A DNA stretch of 64,000 nt from Planktothrix sp. PCC 11201 (GCF_900009135.1 NZ_LT797706.1:171276-235275), one strand, 5' to 3'. Shown: positions 42,005 to 53,869, numbered from the stretch's first letter. Numbers and translations are program-made. Notes: a model not told the origin generated them from the letters alone.

Positions 42005-43687
42005 GTGCAACTAAGACGATATTTTCTTGTTTTATTGACAACTCCCTTACTGGTCGCCTTAACAGGTCGGTCGGGCTGGGCTTTCTCTTTTACACTCCCC
42101 TCGCAACAACCCAGTTCTCCTTGTACTCTGAGTTCCTTGTACTGTAACCCAGCGTCGTACAGCGATCCAAATTTGGGTACAGTAACTACAACTATCAAGC
42201 CAGTATCGCAACTCCCACTAGGTGGAACGAATGCTTTCTTTAACCTACTGACATCATCTGTTTGGGCGCAAGAAGGCTGGACATTTAATAAAGCACAACA
42301 AAATTTACAAGGGTATTTTGATATTAAAGTTTATAAACCTTATGCCCAGCGTATCCCTAACTACAGCGTAGGGGCTAACATACAAATTCTTTACAATCCT
42401 GTTATTGGTCAAGATCCAATAGGTAATAACGTCCATTGGATTCAGCGAGTAGTTAGCAATCATGGGGTCACAACCCCGATCCAAGGGCCGATAGATCAGG
42501 GACATGGGACTTCAGAGGACAAAATTGACGTAGTAGAAGAGCAGAAAAAGCCAGGATCAATTACAATGCCTAACCAAATTTTTACTCCTTACTACGATAC
42601 AGTCTCTGGTTTAGCTGATTCATTTCGGTTTGAGGACTTTTCAACTCGTCCTGATATTACAGAAGACCATAATTGGTACGCCGAACTTTACTTAGTTCAG
42701 GAAATCGCACCGAAGACAGTAGTTATTCACAATGGAATTTCTTGGGGTTGGGAAAATATATTCACTCCTGGGCCTCCTCAACCCACCCAAACATTTTCCA
42801 GCACTCTCACCGCCGGCTCCAACGAAAACCAACATCAAATCAACGGCTTAACTCCAGGAAACTACTTTTATGCCTGGACTAAAAATGACCTGCCCTCAAA
42901 TCAATGCAATCCCAACACCTACTTAACTACATATAACAACAATAGCTCTTGGGATGACGACGACAGCAGTTTAGTCGGAGACGGCTTCGCTTCTGCACTC
43001 GCAGGTATCGTAGCCGATGACGGTACTATTAATCTAAGTGTCCGTGCAGCAAATCCAGGGGGTCGAGGAGAAGACAGCGGCGACTACGAACTTTATACCA
43101 CAGTCTACCATCCTGAATCTGCCCCACCAGACATCATCGTCGGAAGCAGTGGAGGTGGGGGAGTCGTCTTTCAAAGACCCCGGCCAGGTGGAACCCAACA
43201 AAATCCCATCCTACCCACCAGTAGTAGTTCTGGGGGTTGGCAAATCTTCAACAACGTACCCGGTTGTCGCTGGTATGACCCCCACACCACCTACGGTTTT
43301 GAATTTCAAGCCTTAGAAAATACCTTATTTACCGAAATTCTCGACTTCCCCGTGGGTCAAGACAACCGCTTCACTGTCTCGGTCGCAGACACTATTTTGG
43401 GAGAATTTAGCCCCGGAGATCGCCTCAATTTTGTCTCTCTATTCGGTGCAGGAGTTTCTAATTTTAGAATTACCGATATCGATACCTTAATTGGTAATAC
43501 AAAAGAAACTGCTTTTCCCATTCAATTGGCATTCAATCAGCAAGTCGGCAGCTTCCAAATGCGTGCCATTGAAGAAACACCATCACCGAGAGAGATACCC
43601 GAACCTACAGCAATTGTCGGTTTATTCATATTGGGGGGATGGGGGATCTTTCAATGGCGAAAAATTCAGAAGGATAAAGAGCCATGA
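42005..43687 (+). CDS. PEP-CTERM surface protein
   Basis: A 560-residue secreted protein with a GTG start preceded by AAGGAG. It has an N-terminal signal peptide (YFLVLLTTPLLVALTG) and a C-terminal PEP-CTERM sorting tail: EIPEPTAIVGLFILGGWGIF followed by basic residues. The middle contains a pre-peptidase-like beta domain (STLTAGSNENQHQINGLTPG, DDDDSSLVGDGFASALAG, GDYELYTTVY). PEP-CTERM proteins are cleaved by exosortase and usually become glycosylated matrix or sheath proteins. Its stop overlaps the start of an O-antigen-ligase-like gene, which fits a glycan-linked fate. No exosortase gene is in the window. Confidence 0.85.
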   Translation: MQLRRYFLVLLTTPLLVALTGRSGWAFSFTLPSQQPSSPCTLSSLYCNPASYSDPNLGTVTTTIKPVSQLPLGGTNAFFNLLTSSVWAQEGWTFNKAQQNLQGYFDIKVYKPYAQRIPNYSVGANIQILYNPVIGQDPIGNNVHWIQRVVSNHGVTTPIQGPIDQGHGTSEDKIDVVEEQKKPGSITMPNQIFTPYYDTVSGLADSFRFEDFSTRPDITEDHNWYAELYLVQEIAPKTVVIHNGISWGWENIFTPGPPQPTQTFSSTLTAGSNENQHQINGLTPGNYFYAWTKNDLPSNQCNPNTYLTTYNNNSSWDDDDSSLVGDGFASALAGIVADDGTINLSVRAANPGGRGEDSGDYELYTTVYHPESAPPDIIVGSSGGGGVVFQRPRPGGTQQNPILPTSSSSGGWQIFNNVPGCRWYDPHTTYGFEFQALENTLFTEILDFPVGQDNRFTVSVADTILGEFSPGDRLNFVSLFGAGVSNFRITDIDTLIGNTKETAFPIQLAFNQQVGSFQMRAIEETPSPREIPEPTAIVGLFILGGWGIFQWRKIQKDKEP

Positions 43688-44967
43688 AATATCTCTATAC
43701 TTTGTTGTTAGCTCTGAGTCTGATTCTGATTAATCCTTGGGGTGATAATCGAGGCGAAATCTGGACTTATCCTAAAGTTTTTGCGGTTCTACTGATAACG
43801 CTATTAAATCTTTCAATTCTCTGGACAGAAAGATTTGATTTAACAATTCCCAAAAACTGGAAAATTAGCAAATTGCTCTGGGAAATCTTTCTAGGTATCG
43901 GGTTACTTTCAACTCTGTTTAGTCCTTTTCCGCTTCGTTCCCTATTCGGTCAAAATGAGATGGGTGATGGATGGCTGTATTGGTTGCTGATTGCAGTGTT
44001 TACCCTCAGCAATACCCTGGTGTTAAGACATCACCCCTCAATCCTGCATTTCCAAATTAACGGTTTAATCATTGGTGGAGTTATTCTGGCTCTTAGTATT
44101 TTTCCTCAAGTTATTAATTGGAAAATCGACTATACAGCCACATCAGGTCAACTTTTACAAGACCATATTTTAGCTAGTACAATTTTCCAAACCCATCAAC
44201 CGATTGGTTTGTACTCCCATCGCGGACACGCTGCGTTTGTGTTAGCAGCAGTGGCGGTATTAGCAGTCACCTGTTGGCAGAAAAGATGGCTCAGTCATCG
44301 TAGATTAGTAATTTTTCTCATCCCAATTATTTTAGCTTTATTGTGTACTCAAAACCGAGCCGCTTTATTGGCTTTAATCGGAACAGTGATTTACCAACTC
44401 GGACGCAAATCTTATCAATTCTTAATTCCGGCTGCCCTAGTTGGTTTGCTAGTCATTGGTATGAATACAACTACCCGTAAAATCGAGAATCTACCTTTAA
44501 TCAAACAAGTTACATCAGGTCGCATTTATTTAGGGCAACTATCAGGAGCGGGAATTGTTCAGCGTCCTCTATTGGGATGGGGGATGAATGGTTTTGGAAT
44601 TGCTTATCCTTATATTTTCAATCCTAAGTGGCAACCGAAAATTGTTCATCTGGGTGATTTTAGTTTTGAATACATCAATAAAAAAGGCGTAATTGACAGA
44701 AAAGCGATCGCAACCCATAAAGCTCACAATTTAATTTTAGATAGCTGTTTATCGGTTGGTATTTTGGGGATGGCGTGCTATTTGGGACTGTTTGGTTTTA
44801 GCTTATGGCAAGTTATACAGTCACCTTACCGTGGGATGGAAGCCATGGCAATCTGTTATTTAATTTTTACCCTAACCTGGTTTGAATGTGCCCAATTTAC
44901 CCATATATTCTGGTGGGTGCTCAGTTTCAATAAAAAATTGCGGTCGATGAATGATTTTATCAAGTAG
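43684..44967 (+). CDS. O-antigen ligase/polymerase-like membrane protein
   Basis: A 427-residue membrane protein with about ten hydrophobic segments. Its ATG overlaps the previous stop by four bases (ATGA). The large loop near the C-terminus has the Wzy/WaaL-type pattern GWGMNGFG and HKAHNLILDSCLSVGILG, with the His used by O-antigen ligases. It would join or polymerise a lipid-linked glycan at the periplasmic face. Direct coupling to a PEP-CTERM protein gene suggests the glycan may be attached to that protein, as proposed for PEP-CTERM systems. Substrate unknown. Confidence 0.8.
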   Translation: MKYLYTLLLALSLILINPWGDNRGEIWTYPKVFAVLLITLLNLSILWTERFDLTIPKNWKISKLLWEIFLGIGLLSTLFSPFPLRSLFGQNEMGDGWLYWLLIAVFTLSNTLVLRHHPSILHFQINGLIIGGVILALSIFPQVINWKIDYTATSGQLLQDHILASTIFQTHQPIGLYSHRGHAAFVLAAVAVLAVTCWQKRWLSHRRLVIFLIPIILALLCTQNRAALLALIGTVIYQLGRKSYQFLIPAALVGLLVIGMNTTTRKIENLPLIKQVTSGRIYLGQLSGAGIVQRPLLGWGMNGFGIAYPYIFNPKWQPKIVHLGDFSFEYINKKGVIDRKAIATHKAHNLILDSCLSVGILGMACYLGLFGFSLWQVIQSPYRGMEAMAICYLIFTLTWFECAQFTHIFWWVLSFNKKLRSMNDFIK

Positions 44968-45034
44968 CGACCGCTTTTTCTTTACTCTTTCTGACCCGAC
45001 TTTAAAACAGCCGTACCCCTGCTCTCCCTGCTTT

Positions 45035-46281
<1,247 letters not shown>

Positions 46282-46329
46282 ACCATTAACCTCCCTAGCC
46301 TGATGTAGATAGCTAGAGAGGTTAATGGT
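46282..46329 (-). terminator. Terminator of Pro/Ala-rich gene
   Basis: ACCATTAACCTC and following bases (46282-46299) pair with the inverted arm ending GAGGTTAATGGT (46329). On the minus strand the stem is followed by a T-rich stretch. It lies 15 bases beyond the stop of the gene at 46345. Confidence 0.8.
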
Positions 46330-46344
46330 GTAAAACTTGCTAGA

Positions 46345-46692
46345 TTAGGAGCGATTGATCTGATTTGCTATATCTGTGAACATCGCCAGACTCGGCCCTG
46401 GCCGACGACGGGGGGTGGAGGCTTGGGGCATTAAATATTCCGTAGAAAAGTTCACCCCGGCAGGTGTTTTTACCTGGGGGTTAAGGGGGGCGGGTTCCTT
46501 AACTGGGGATGGTTGAGGGGGAGGAGGAGCAACGGTCGTGGTTTTTGGTTGAGATGCGGCTGGTTTTGCTGATGCTGCTTTGGCTTGGGGTGCTGGTTTA
46601 GACTCGGCTGGGGGTGCTTTTTTATCTTGAGCATCGCCAAACTCTAAATAATAGTCATCTTTTTTCTTGGAACCCAAAATTTTATTTAACAT
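46345..46692 (-). CDS. Disordered Pro/Ala-rich conserved protein
   Basis: A 115-residue protein. A short N-terminal motif (MLNKILGSKKKDDYYLEFG) and a C-terminal motif (FSTEYLMPQASTPRRRPGPS followed by LAMFTDIANQI) flank a low-complexity Pro/Ala/Lys linker. Similar N- and C-terminal caps recur in cyanobacterial proteins of unknown role. GGAG precedes the ATG. The linker suggests a flexible protein tether. Function unknown. Confidence 0.75.
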   Translation of the reverse strand: MLNKILGSKKKDDYYLEFGDAQDKKAPPAESKPAPQAKAASAKPAASQPKTTTVAPPPPQPSPVKEPAPLNPQVKTPAGVNFSTEYLMPQASTPRRRPGPSLAMFTDIANQINRS

Positions 46693-46991
46693 TATGCTTA
46701 CTCCGTGGGTATTTTTAGGAAATTTAAAGCCTTAGCCCTGAATTCAGACTAGGGAAAAATGAAAGATTTGTCTACAAAAATTTACATATTGTTACATTTT
46801 GTTGAAATAAAACCACCGATTTCCCCAGGTTGAGGTAAAAAATTTCTCATCTGTTTGCATTTATTTACAGATTTCTCAGAATAGGAGTGAGCCGTTAATC
46901 AATAACCAGTTGGATGACTGTCCTCCAATTGCATCCAGAATCTCCCGTGATAGTCTAAGTTGGAACCAATATTCATCCAATTTTAAATCCC

Positions 46992-47627
46992 ATGGATAAC
47001 AGCACTCCTCGCAATCCGGTTTTATTGATTCACGGTATATTTGATACCAAAGCAATTTTTAAGACCATGACAACCCATCTAACTAAACGGGGATGGGAAA
47101 TTCATAGTCTGAATTTGGTTCCCAATGACGGTCGATTTGGGTTAGAAACCTTGGCCAAGCAAGTTGCAGAGTATGTGACTCGAACCTTCCTCCCCGAACA
47201 ACCGATTGATTTAATCGGGTTTAGTATGGGAGGAATTGTCAGTCGTTATTATCTCCAACGCTTGGGAGGCATTGAACGAGTTCAACGTCTGATCACGATC
47301 TCCTCCCCCCATCACGGAACCTTAACGGGATATCTTTACCCCACCCTAGCTGCATCTCAAATGCGTTCCAATAGTCCGTTTTTAGAAGACTTAAATCGGG
47401 ATTTAGAAATCCTAGACTCGATCAATTTTACCTCAATTTGGACACCTTTAGATGGGATGATTGTCCCGGCCCAAAGTTCTCAAATGCCCATTGGTCAAGA
47501 ATTCACGGTTAATGTTTTTCTTCATGCTTGGATGGTGACTGATCCCAAGAGTTTAGCATTAGTTGAGAAAGCCTTAAATTCACCCCTAAAAACCTTAACC
47601 CCTTCGGTGTCACCCGCTACCCTTTAA
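46992..47627 (+). CDS. Alpha/beta-hydrolase, lipase-like
   Basis: A 211-residue compact lipase of the EstA/LipA type. The oxyanion region is VLLIHGIFD, the nucleophile elbow is GFSMGG (S78), and the likely acid and base are in WTPLDGMIVP and FLHAWM. There is no signal peptide. It probably hydrolyses acyl esters in the cytoplasm or at the inner membrane. The last four bases overlap the end of the convergent VOC gene. Substrate not predictable. Confidence 0.88.
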   Translation: MDNSTPRNPVLLIHGIFDTKAIFKTMTTHLTKRGWEIHSLNLVPNDGRFGLETLAKQVAEYVTRTFLPEQPIDLIGFSMGGIVSRYYLQRLGGIERVQRLITISSPHHGTLTGYLYPTLAASQMRSNSPFLEDLNRDLEILDSINFTSIWTPLDGMIVPAQSSQMPIGQEFTVNVFLHAWMVTDPKSLALVEKALNSPLKTLTPSVSPATL

Positions 47628-48052
47628 AGGTCTCCAACCTGGGCGTATTCGTTACAGCCAAATACGGCTTCGGGATGACAGTAATATTTGAATTCCAATA
47701 GATTATAAAAGGGATCTTCTAGGAAAAAAGTGCGATGTTCTGTGGGTAAACTCGGAAAACGGCGTTTGGGTTCTTGGTAAAATTTTAGGTGTTTTTTTTG
47801 GGCACGGTCTAAGAGGGTTTCCCAGTCCGTCTCGCAAGTAAAGATTAACCCAAAGTGTCGGGGATAAATCCCATTTTGGGGTGTGGGGGGTTCTTGACTC
47901 AGATGGGCGACAATTTGATGGCCGTAAAGGTTCATAATCATGGAATTACGGGTTTCTCGACCGATTTCGCAGCCTAACCCCTCCCCATAAAAGGCTTTAG
48001 TTTGTTCGATATTGTTCACGGGAAAGGCAAGATGGAATAATGTTTTATTCAT
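47624..48052 (-). CDS. VOC/glyoxalase-family protein
   Basis: A 142-residue vicinal-oxygen-chelate fold protein with two beta-alpha-beta-beta-beta units: LFHLAFPVNNIEQTKAFYGE and HFGLIFTCETDWETLLDRAQ. Candidate metal ligands are His8 (FHLAFP), His87 (RHFGLIF) and Glu near DPFYNLLEFKY. It is likely a dioxygenase, isomerase or antibiotic-modifying-like enzyme, and the substrate is unknown. It is divergent from the DUF92 gene with a gap of only 18 bases. Confidence 0.85.
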   Translation of the reverse strand: MNKTLFHLAFPVNNIEQTKAFYGEGLGCEIGRETRNSMIMNLYGHQIVAHLSQEPPTPQNGIYPRHFGLIFTCETDWETLLDRAQKKHLKFYQEPKRRFPSLPTEHRTFFLEDPFYNLLEFKYYCHPEAVFGCNEYAQVGDL

Positions 48053-48070
48053 GGTTTTGAGATCGAATTT

Positions 48071-48853
48071 ATGATTTATGAATTAGTGTCGCTTAATCCT
48101 TGGTTATTTGCGATCGCTTTAAATACAGTTTTAATTAGTTTAGGGGTGATTGTCGCCAAAAAGTTATTAACCCCCGCCGGATGGATTCATGCTTGGATAT
48201 TGGGAGTCCTGATTTGGGGATGTTTGGGTTGGCGGGGTTATTTGATTGTGGTGTTCTATTTTTTAGTGGGTTCGGGTGTAACCCGGATTGGCAAAACCCA
48301 AAAGGAAGCCGCGGGAATTGCGGAAAAACGCGGGGGAGCCCGGGGGCCAGAAAATGTCTGGGGTTCGGCGTTAACGGGGATGTTATGTGGGTTAGGGGTA
48401 TTTTCCCTACAATTATTGTTTCCTGATGCAGTTGGAATACAATCTTGGATTCCACTATTATTATTAGGATACGTTGCTAGTTTTAGTACAAAATTATCCG
48501 ACACCTGTGGCAGTGAAATTGGCAAAGCCTACGGGAAACAGACATTTTTAATTACTACCTTAAAACCCGTGCCTAAAGGTACGGAAGGGGCTGTAAGTTT
48601 GGAGGGAACTTTAGCTGGGGTGGTGGCTTCTATTGTCGTTTCTGTGTTAGCTTGGAGTATCGGTTTAATTGATATTTGGGGGATAATTTGGAGTGTGATG
48701 GCGGCGTTTATTGCCACTAATTTGGAAAGTGTAATTGGGGCAACCTTACAAACTAAATGGACATGGCTAACCAATGAAATTGTGAATTTTATTAATACTT
48801 TAATTGGGGCGATCACTGCGATATTTTTTGCTTATTTTTGGCAATTTTTATAA
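48071..48853 (+). CDS. DUF92 membrane protein, phytyl-phosphate kinase-like (VTE6)
   Basis: A 260-residue membrane protein of the DUF92/TIGR00297 family with six or so hydrophobic spans. Family motifs present are LTPAGWIHAWILG, GSGVTRIGKTQKEAAGIAEK, the RGGARGPENVWGSAL segment, and DTCGSEIGKAYGKQTFLIT. The plant member VTE6 phosphorylates phytyl phosphate to phytyl diphosphate for tocopherol and phylloquinone synthesis from chlorophyll breakdown, and cyanobacterial homologues are thought to do the same. It stands between a VOC gene and cbiA. Confidence 0.85.
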   Translation: MIYELVSLNPWLFAIALNTVLISLGVIVAKKLLTPAGWIHAWILGVLIWGCLGWRGYLIVVFYFLVGSGVTRIGKTQKEAAGIAEKRGGARGPENVWGSALTGMLCGLGVFSLQLLFPDAVGIQSWIPLLLLGYVASFSTKLSDTCGSEIGKAYGKQTFLITTLKPVPKGTEGAVSLEGTLAGVVASIVVSVLAWSIGLIDIWGIIWSVMAAFIATNLESVIGATLQTKWTWLTNEIVNFINTLIGAITAIFFAYFWQFL

Positions 48854-48948
48854 TCAGCTTTAGGGGTGAACTTCACAGGATCAAGGGTAAAAATCAGACT
48901 CGCTAAAAAACCCATTTCTCAGACCTTATTGACTCAAATTGTTAGATT

Positions 48949-50343
48949 ATGACGCTTATTGTTGCTGGAGAACGTAGTGGAGTTGGGAAAACAACAATTA
49001 CACTAGCGATTTTATCCTATTTAAAGAAACACAATTATAATATCCAATCTTTTAAGGTTGGCCCCGATTATATTGATCCCATGTTTCATCACTATGTTAC
49101 GGGTAAACCTTGTTATAATTTAGATTCGATTTTAACTTCAGAATCCTATATTAAAGCCTGTTATGATCAACATATTCAGACCTGCGATTATGGTTTAATT
49201 GAAGGAGTTATGGGTCTGTTTGATGGGATTCCTAATGGGGAAAAGGTTCCAATTGCTTCAACGGCTCAGATTGCCTTAATTCTTGATTTACCTGTGATTT
49301 TAGTCTTAGATTGTAGTCGATTATCCGGTTCTATTGCCGCGATCGCAATGGGGTTTAAAAACTTTAATCCTAATATAAAATTAGCGGGTTTGGTTTTAAA
49401 TAAAGTGGGAAGCGATCGCCATTTAGAACTGTTAAAAGCTTTCTTAGAACCTCTGAATATTCCGATTATAGGAACGATTAAAAGACAAGAAAATATTGTG
49501 ATTCCCGATCGCCATTTGGGGTTAATTCCCACGAATGAACTGCCTCAGATGGATTTATTCATTCAAGAGTTAGCTGAATTAGCCCAAACTTGGTTTGACT
49601 GGGAACAATTATTACCCTTATTAAAAAATACTCTAATTTCTGATCCTAGTCATCCAGTTAAGCAAGAAAATTCCATCCCTACCCTATGGGTTGAACATAG
49701 CTATCAACCAATTAGAATTGCGATCGCCAAAGATGCGGCATTTAATTTTTATTATGCTGATAATTTAGAGATTTTACAACAGTTGGGTGCGGAATTAATC
49801 GAATGGAGTCCTTTAAAAGATGATCAACTCCCGACCGATATTAAAGGATTATATTTTGGCGGGGGGTTTCCCGAGGTATTTGCTCAAGAATTAAGTCAAA
49901 ATCAGTTAATTTTAAATGCAGTTAAAACCGCTATTTTATCAGGGATGCCGACCTATGCAGAATGTGGGGGGTTAATGTATTTGTGTGAAAAGATTATTGA
50001 TTTTGAAAATAATGCTTGGTCAATGCTGGGAATATTACCGACCACTGCGGTTATGGGAAAACGCTTAAAATTAGGATATTATCAAGCAAAAGTCTTAAAA
50101 AATACGCCCTTATTATTAGAGGGAGAAATCATCACCGGACATGAATTCCATCGGTCTGAACTAATAGAAAATTCGTCTGATCCTGTGTATGAAATGCAGC
50201 GTTTTATGTCCTCACAAACCAACGCCCCCGTATTAGAAGGTTGGGGAAATTTTTCTAATGTTCATGGGTCTTATTTACATCTCCATTGGGGAAATAGGGT
50301 TGATATTCCTACGCGGTTTTTAAAGTCTTGTATAGAATTATAG
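48949..50343 (+). CDS. cbiA: Cobyrinate a,c-diamide synthase
   Basis: A 464-residue amidotransferase of cobalamin (pseudocobalamin in cyanobacteria) synthesis. It amidates side chains a and c of cobyrinate using ATP and glutamine. The N-terminal P-loop synthetase domain begins LIVAGERSGVGKTTITLAIL, with FKVGPDYIDPMFH and EGVMGLFDG. The C-terminal class I glutaminase has the Cys nucleophile in YAECGGLMYL and His in VHGSYLHLHW. Length is normal. The gene stands alone. Confidence 0.95.
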   Translation: MTLIVAGERSGVGKTTITLAILSYLKKHNYNIQSFKVGPDYIDPMFHHYVTGKPCYNLDSILTSESYIKACYDQHIQTCDYGLIEGVMGLFDGIPNGEKVPIASTAQIALILDLPVILVLDCSRLSGSIAAIAMGFKNFNPNIKLAGLVLNKVGSDRHLELLKAFLEPLNIPIIGTIKRQENIVIPDRHLGLIPTNELPQMDLFIQELAELAQTWFDWEQLLPLLKNTLISDPSHPVKQENSIPTLWVEHSYQPIRIAIAKDAAFNFYYADNLEILQQLGAELIEWSPLKDDQLPTDIKGLYFGGGFPEVFAQELSQNQLILNAVKTAILSGMPTYAECGGLMYLCEKIIDFENNAWSMLGILPTTAVMGKRLKLGYYQAKVLKNTPLLLEGEIITGHEFHRSELIENSSDPVYEMQRFMSSQTNAPVLEGWGNFSNVHGSYLHLHWGNRVDIPTRFLKSCIEL

Positions 50344-50443
50344 GAGGGAGGATCACGGATTTAAGAGGATTTCGCGGATTTCACGGATTTTAATCTGTCC
50401 CCCAATCAAGTCGAGGGCAGGGTTAATCTGCGTAATCTTCTTA

Positions 50444-50464
50444 AATTCGTAATTCGTAATTCGT
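50444..50464. repeat. AATTCGT heptamer tandem repeat
   Basis: Three exact AATTCGT units in the cbiA-valS gap. Just upstream, GGATTTCGC and GGATTTCAC and GGATTTTAA are a second loose direct repeat. Confidence 0.7.
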
Positions 50465-50466
50465 AA

Positions 50467-53400
50467 TTACCCATTACCCAATTGACTTAACCTTTCTTGG
50501 AGAATTTCTGCTTGTTTTTCCGCTTCTGCTAAACTATTGCGGGTATTTTCTACAACTTCTGGTTCCGCACGGTTAACAAAATTTGGGTTATTCAAATTCC
50601 GTTGAAACCCTTGAATTTCTTTTTCTACTTTTGCTAATTTTTTCTGCAATTTCGTTTGAAATGCAGCTAAATCAACTACCCCCGCTAAGGGCATTAATAC
50701 CTGTACAGTTCCCACCACTCCGGCAATAGTTTGACCTTCATTTCCGGTTAACTGTTCGGTAATGGTTAATTCTTCAACTTTCCCTAACTCTTGAATATAG
50801 GTTTGTCCTCGTTTCAAGATTTGCTGTTCTTTAATGCTTTCACTTTGCAGAATCGCATTAACCTTAACTTTAGGTTTAATATCCGCTTCCGCGCGTAAAT
50901 TTCGGACGGTACGAATGGCCCCAATAATTAACTCAAAATCCGCCTCTAGTTTCGGATCAATAATGCTGATAATTTCACTGGATTGCTCTTGACTAATCGG
51001 GGAATAAATGTTAGGAGTTTCAATGTTTTTATCTGCTTTTTGACTTCCGATAAATTCTGTTTTCAACTCCTGTAAAATCTTCCCAAGTTCCTCCCGTTGA
51101 GATGCTTTCAGCAAATAGCGATACACAAACCAACCGGAATATCCCATCCCAATTAATTCAAAAATTGTAGATAATAAGGGTAACTCATTAATCGCATTTA
51201 ACGCGGCAACAAAACATTTAATTGTTAAAAAGGCAACAAAGAATAGACCCGTCAGAATTAGCGGTTTTTGATATTGTTTAAAGAAACCTCCTAAAACCTC
51301 CGGTAATTCAAACAAAATTGTAATGGATTGACCTAAAATTGAATCAGGATCATTCACAAACTTTCCTAACCGTTGCACTTCTAGGTCTAATACATGATCT
51401 TCTACTACCACCGGATAGGGTTGCAACGCTAAACAAGATTCTTCTCCCGTTTGGGTTAAACTATGCCATATTTCTTCGGTAATATGGGGCATAAACGGAT
51501 GGAGAAGTTTTAAAATCCCTTCTAAAACATAAGCTAAAGTTTGTTGGGAAACCTGACGAGAGGCGTTATTTTCTCCTTGTAAACGGGGTTTAGCTAATTC
51601 AATATACCAATCACAAAAATCTCCCCAAATAAACTCATAAATGCCTTTAGCCGCTTCACCAATACCGTAATTATCCATATCCTCACGGGTTTGTTTGACG
51701 GTTTGGTTAAAGCGAGATAAAATCCATTTATCACTCAGTTCTAATTGATTAATATTGGGTTCTCCTAACTGTTTGGGAGATTTTCCGTCTAAATTCATCA
51801 TCACAAACCGAGAAGCATTCCAGAGTTTATTGGCAAAATTTCGAGACGCTTCAACAGATGCAGATTCGTCGGTTTCTCGATTATATTCTAAGCGAATATC
51901 CTGCCCTGCCCCGATGACTTCTTTCATTAAGGTAAACCGCACCGCATCGGTTCCGTATTTATCAATCAATAATAACGGATCAATACCGTTTCCGGCGGAT
52001 TTTGACATTTTCTTGCCGTTTTCATCCCGAATTAACCCATGAATATAAACGGTTTTGAAAGGCATTTTATCGGTAAAATATGCCCCCATCATCGTCATCC
52101 GGGCAACCCAGAAAAAGATAATATCAAACCCCGTTGACAGGGTACTGGTGGGATAATATTTACTTAAATCCAAAGTTTCTTCCGGCCATCCCAAGGTGGA
52201 AAACGGCCATAAACCGGAAGAAAACCAAGTATCCAAAACATCAGGATCTTGTTCTAAAATTACAGTTTCTCCGAATTTGGCGATCGCTTTTTCCCTGGCT
52301 TCCGCTTCATTTCTGCCGACAACAAATGGCGTGTTATCGGTAATTTTACCGCCCGTTTCACTAACCGCATACCAAGCCGGAATTTGATGTCCCCACCACA
52401 ATTGTCGAGAAATACACCAATCATCTAATTTCACTAACCAATCTCGATAAACCTTTGTCCAACGGTCAGGAACAAAGACAGGAGCATCCTGATTATCTAA
52501 ACAATTTAATGCCTTATCTGCCAGAGGACGAATTTTAACAAACCATTGGGTTGATAATAGCGGTTCTACCGGAACTTTACCGCGATCGCTATAGGGAACC
52601 GTATGTTTATAGTCTTCAATTTTAACTAAAAATCCCTTATCTTTCAGGAATTGAATCAGATTTTTTCGCGCTACAAATCGATCCTGTCCGGCGAAGGGCC
52701 CGGCATTTTCATTCAGAGAACCATCCTGATTCATAATATTAATCATCGGCAGTTGATGCCGTTGACCCATTTGAAAATCATTCGGGTCATGGGCCGGAGT
52801 TACCTTAACACAACCCGTGCCAAAATTCGGATCAACAAAATCATCCCCAATAATCGGAATTTCCCGTTTAATAATCGGTAAAATCACCGTTTTTCCAATT
52901 AAATCTTTATAGCGAATATCCTTGGGATTGACTGCCACCGCCGTATCCCCTAACATCGTTTCCGGTCGGGTGGTTGCCACTTCCACATAACCCGTACCAT
53001 CGGTTAAAGGATAGCGAAAATGCCATAAATTCCCATCAACTTCCTTATTTTCAACTTCTAAATCCGATACCGCCGATTGACTCGCTGGACACCAATTAAC
53101 TAAATATTTACCCCGATAAATTAACCCATCTTCATATAGTCTAATAAAAGCTTCTAATACTGCTTTTGATAACCCTTCATCCAGGGTAAATCGTTCCCGC
53201 GTCCAGTCACAAGAAACCCCCAACCGTCGCAACTGATTAACAATAGTTCCGCCGGATTCTTGTTTCCATTCCCAAGCTCGTTGTAAAAATTTTTCTCGCC
53301 CTAAATCGTCGCGGGTTTTTCCTTCAGCTTTAAGTTGTCGTTCTAAAATTGTTTGGACTGCAATACTGGCGTGATCCATCCCTGGCAAATACAAAGCGTT

Positions 53401-53655
53401 ATGACCCTTCATCCGGTGATATCGAATCAGGGCATCAATCAGGGAGTTATTAAAGGCATGACCGATATGGAGATTTCCCGTAACGTTGGGCGGGGGAATC
53501 ATAATACAATAGGGTTCCCCGGGTTGGTTCGGGTCAGCTTTAAACACCTGATGGGCTTCCCAATACTCTTGCCATTTGGCTTCGGTACTAAAGGGTTCGT
53601 ATTTTGTGGCTTGGGTTGGGGTCGTTGCAGTCATGGGTTTCGACAAGTTGGGCAA
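50467..53655 (-). CDS. valS: Valyl-tRNA synthetase with CAAD membrane domain
   Basis: A 1062-residue class I synthetase that charges tRNA-Val. HIGH is in [14 protein letters not shown] and KMSKS is in [10 protein letters not shown]; editing and anticodon domains are complete. About residues 770-870 are an insertion absent from most bacterial ValRS: two hydrophobic spans ([20 protein letters not shown] and [20 protein letters not shown]) with flanking amphipathic helices. This is the CAAD domain, which tethers some cyanobacterial synthetases to thylakoid membranes. The C-terminal coiled coil follows it. The start may be this ATG or the one at 53634. A valS of this family is essential. Confidence 0.95.
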   Translation of the reverse strand: MPNLSKPMTATTPTQATKYEPFSTEAKWQEYWEAHQVFKADPNQPGEPYCIMIPPPNVTGNLHIGHAFNNSLIDALIRYHRMKGHNALYLPGMDHASIAVQTILERQLKAEGKTRDDLGREKFLQRAWEWKQESGGTIVNQLRRLGVSCDWTRERFTLDEGLSKAVLEAFIRLYEDGLIYRGKYLVNWCPASQSAVSDLEVENKEVDGNLWHFRYPLTDGTGYVEVATTRPETMLGDTAVAVNPKDIRYKDLIGKTVILPIIKREIPIIGDDFVDPNFGTGCVKVTPAHDPNDFQMGQRHQLPMINIMNQDGSLNENAGPFAGQDRFVARKNLIQFLKDKGFLVKIEDYKHTVPYSDRGKVPVEPLLSTQWFVKIRPLADKALNCLDNQDAPVFVPDRWTKVYRDWLVKLDDWCISRQLWWGHQIPAWYAVSETGGKITDNTPFVVGRNEAEAREKAIAKFGETVILEQDPDVLDTWFSSGLWPFSTLGWPEETLDLSKYYPTSTLSTGFDIIFFWVARMTMMGAYFTDKMPFKTVYIHGLIRDENGKKMSKSAGNGIDPLLLIDKYGTDAVRFTLMKEVIGAGQDIRLEYNRETDESASVEASRNFANKLWNASRFVMMNLDGKSPKQLGEPNINQLELSDKWILSRFNQTVKQTREDMDNYGIGEAAKGIYEFIWGDFCDWYIELAKPRLQGENNASRQVSQQTLAYVLEGILKLLHPFMPHITEEIWHSLTQTGEESCLALQPYPVVVEDHVLDLEVQRLGKFVNDPDSILGQSITILFELPEVLGGFFKQYQKPLILTGLFFVAFLTIKCFVAALNAINELPLLSTIFELIGMGYSGWFVYRYLLKASQREELGKILQELKTEFIGSQKADKNIETPNIYSPISQEQSSEIISIIDPKLEADFELIIGAIRTVRNLRAEADIKPKVKVNAILQSESIKEQQILKRGQTYIQELGKVEELTITEQLTGNEGQTIAGVVGTVQVLMPLAGVVDLAAFQTKLQKKLAKVEKEIQGFQRNLNNPNFVNRAEPEVVENTRNSLAEAEKQAEILQERLSQLGNG

Positions 53656-53768
53656 TTTTAGACAATCTTTTCTATTCTGCCATATTTGGGGTTGAGGGCT
53701 GCTCTTTGATCCTAGAAATGCTGAACAGTATAGGTTTGAGCGATCTTAATTTTTTTTTGAAAAAGGGG

Positions 53769-53797
53769 TTGACATTCCCAGAAAAAGCGAGTACATT
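53769..53797 (+). promoter_or_regulatory. Promoter of the 5S rRNA gene
   Basis: TTGACA (53769-53774), a 17-base spacer and TACATT (53792-53797) make a near-consensus sigma-70 promoter. It ends 72 bases before the 5S rRNA, so it is placed to transcribe that gene on its own. Confidence 0.75.
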
Positions 53798-53869
53798 AGT
53801 AAATTGTGAGAGGCAAGCGGAACACAAACGACTGCAAACCTCAAACCCAGGTAAAAGTTTGTAGAGCTT

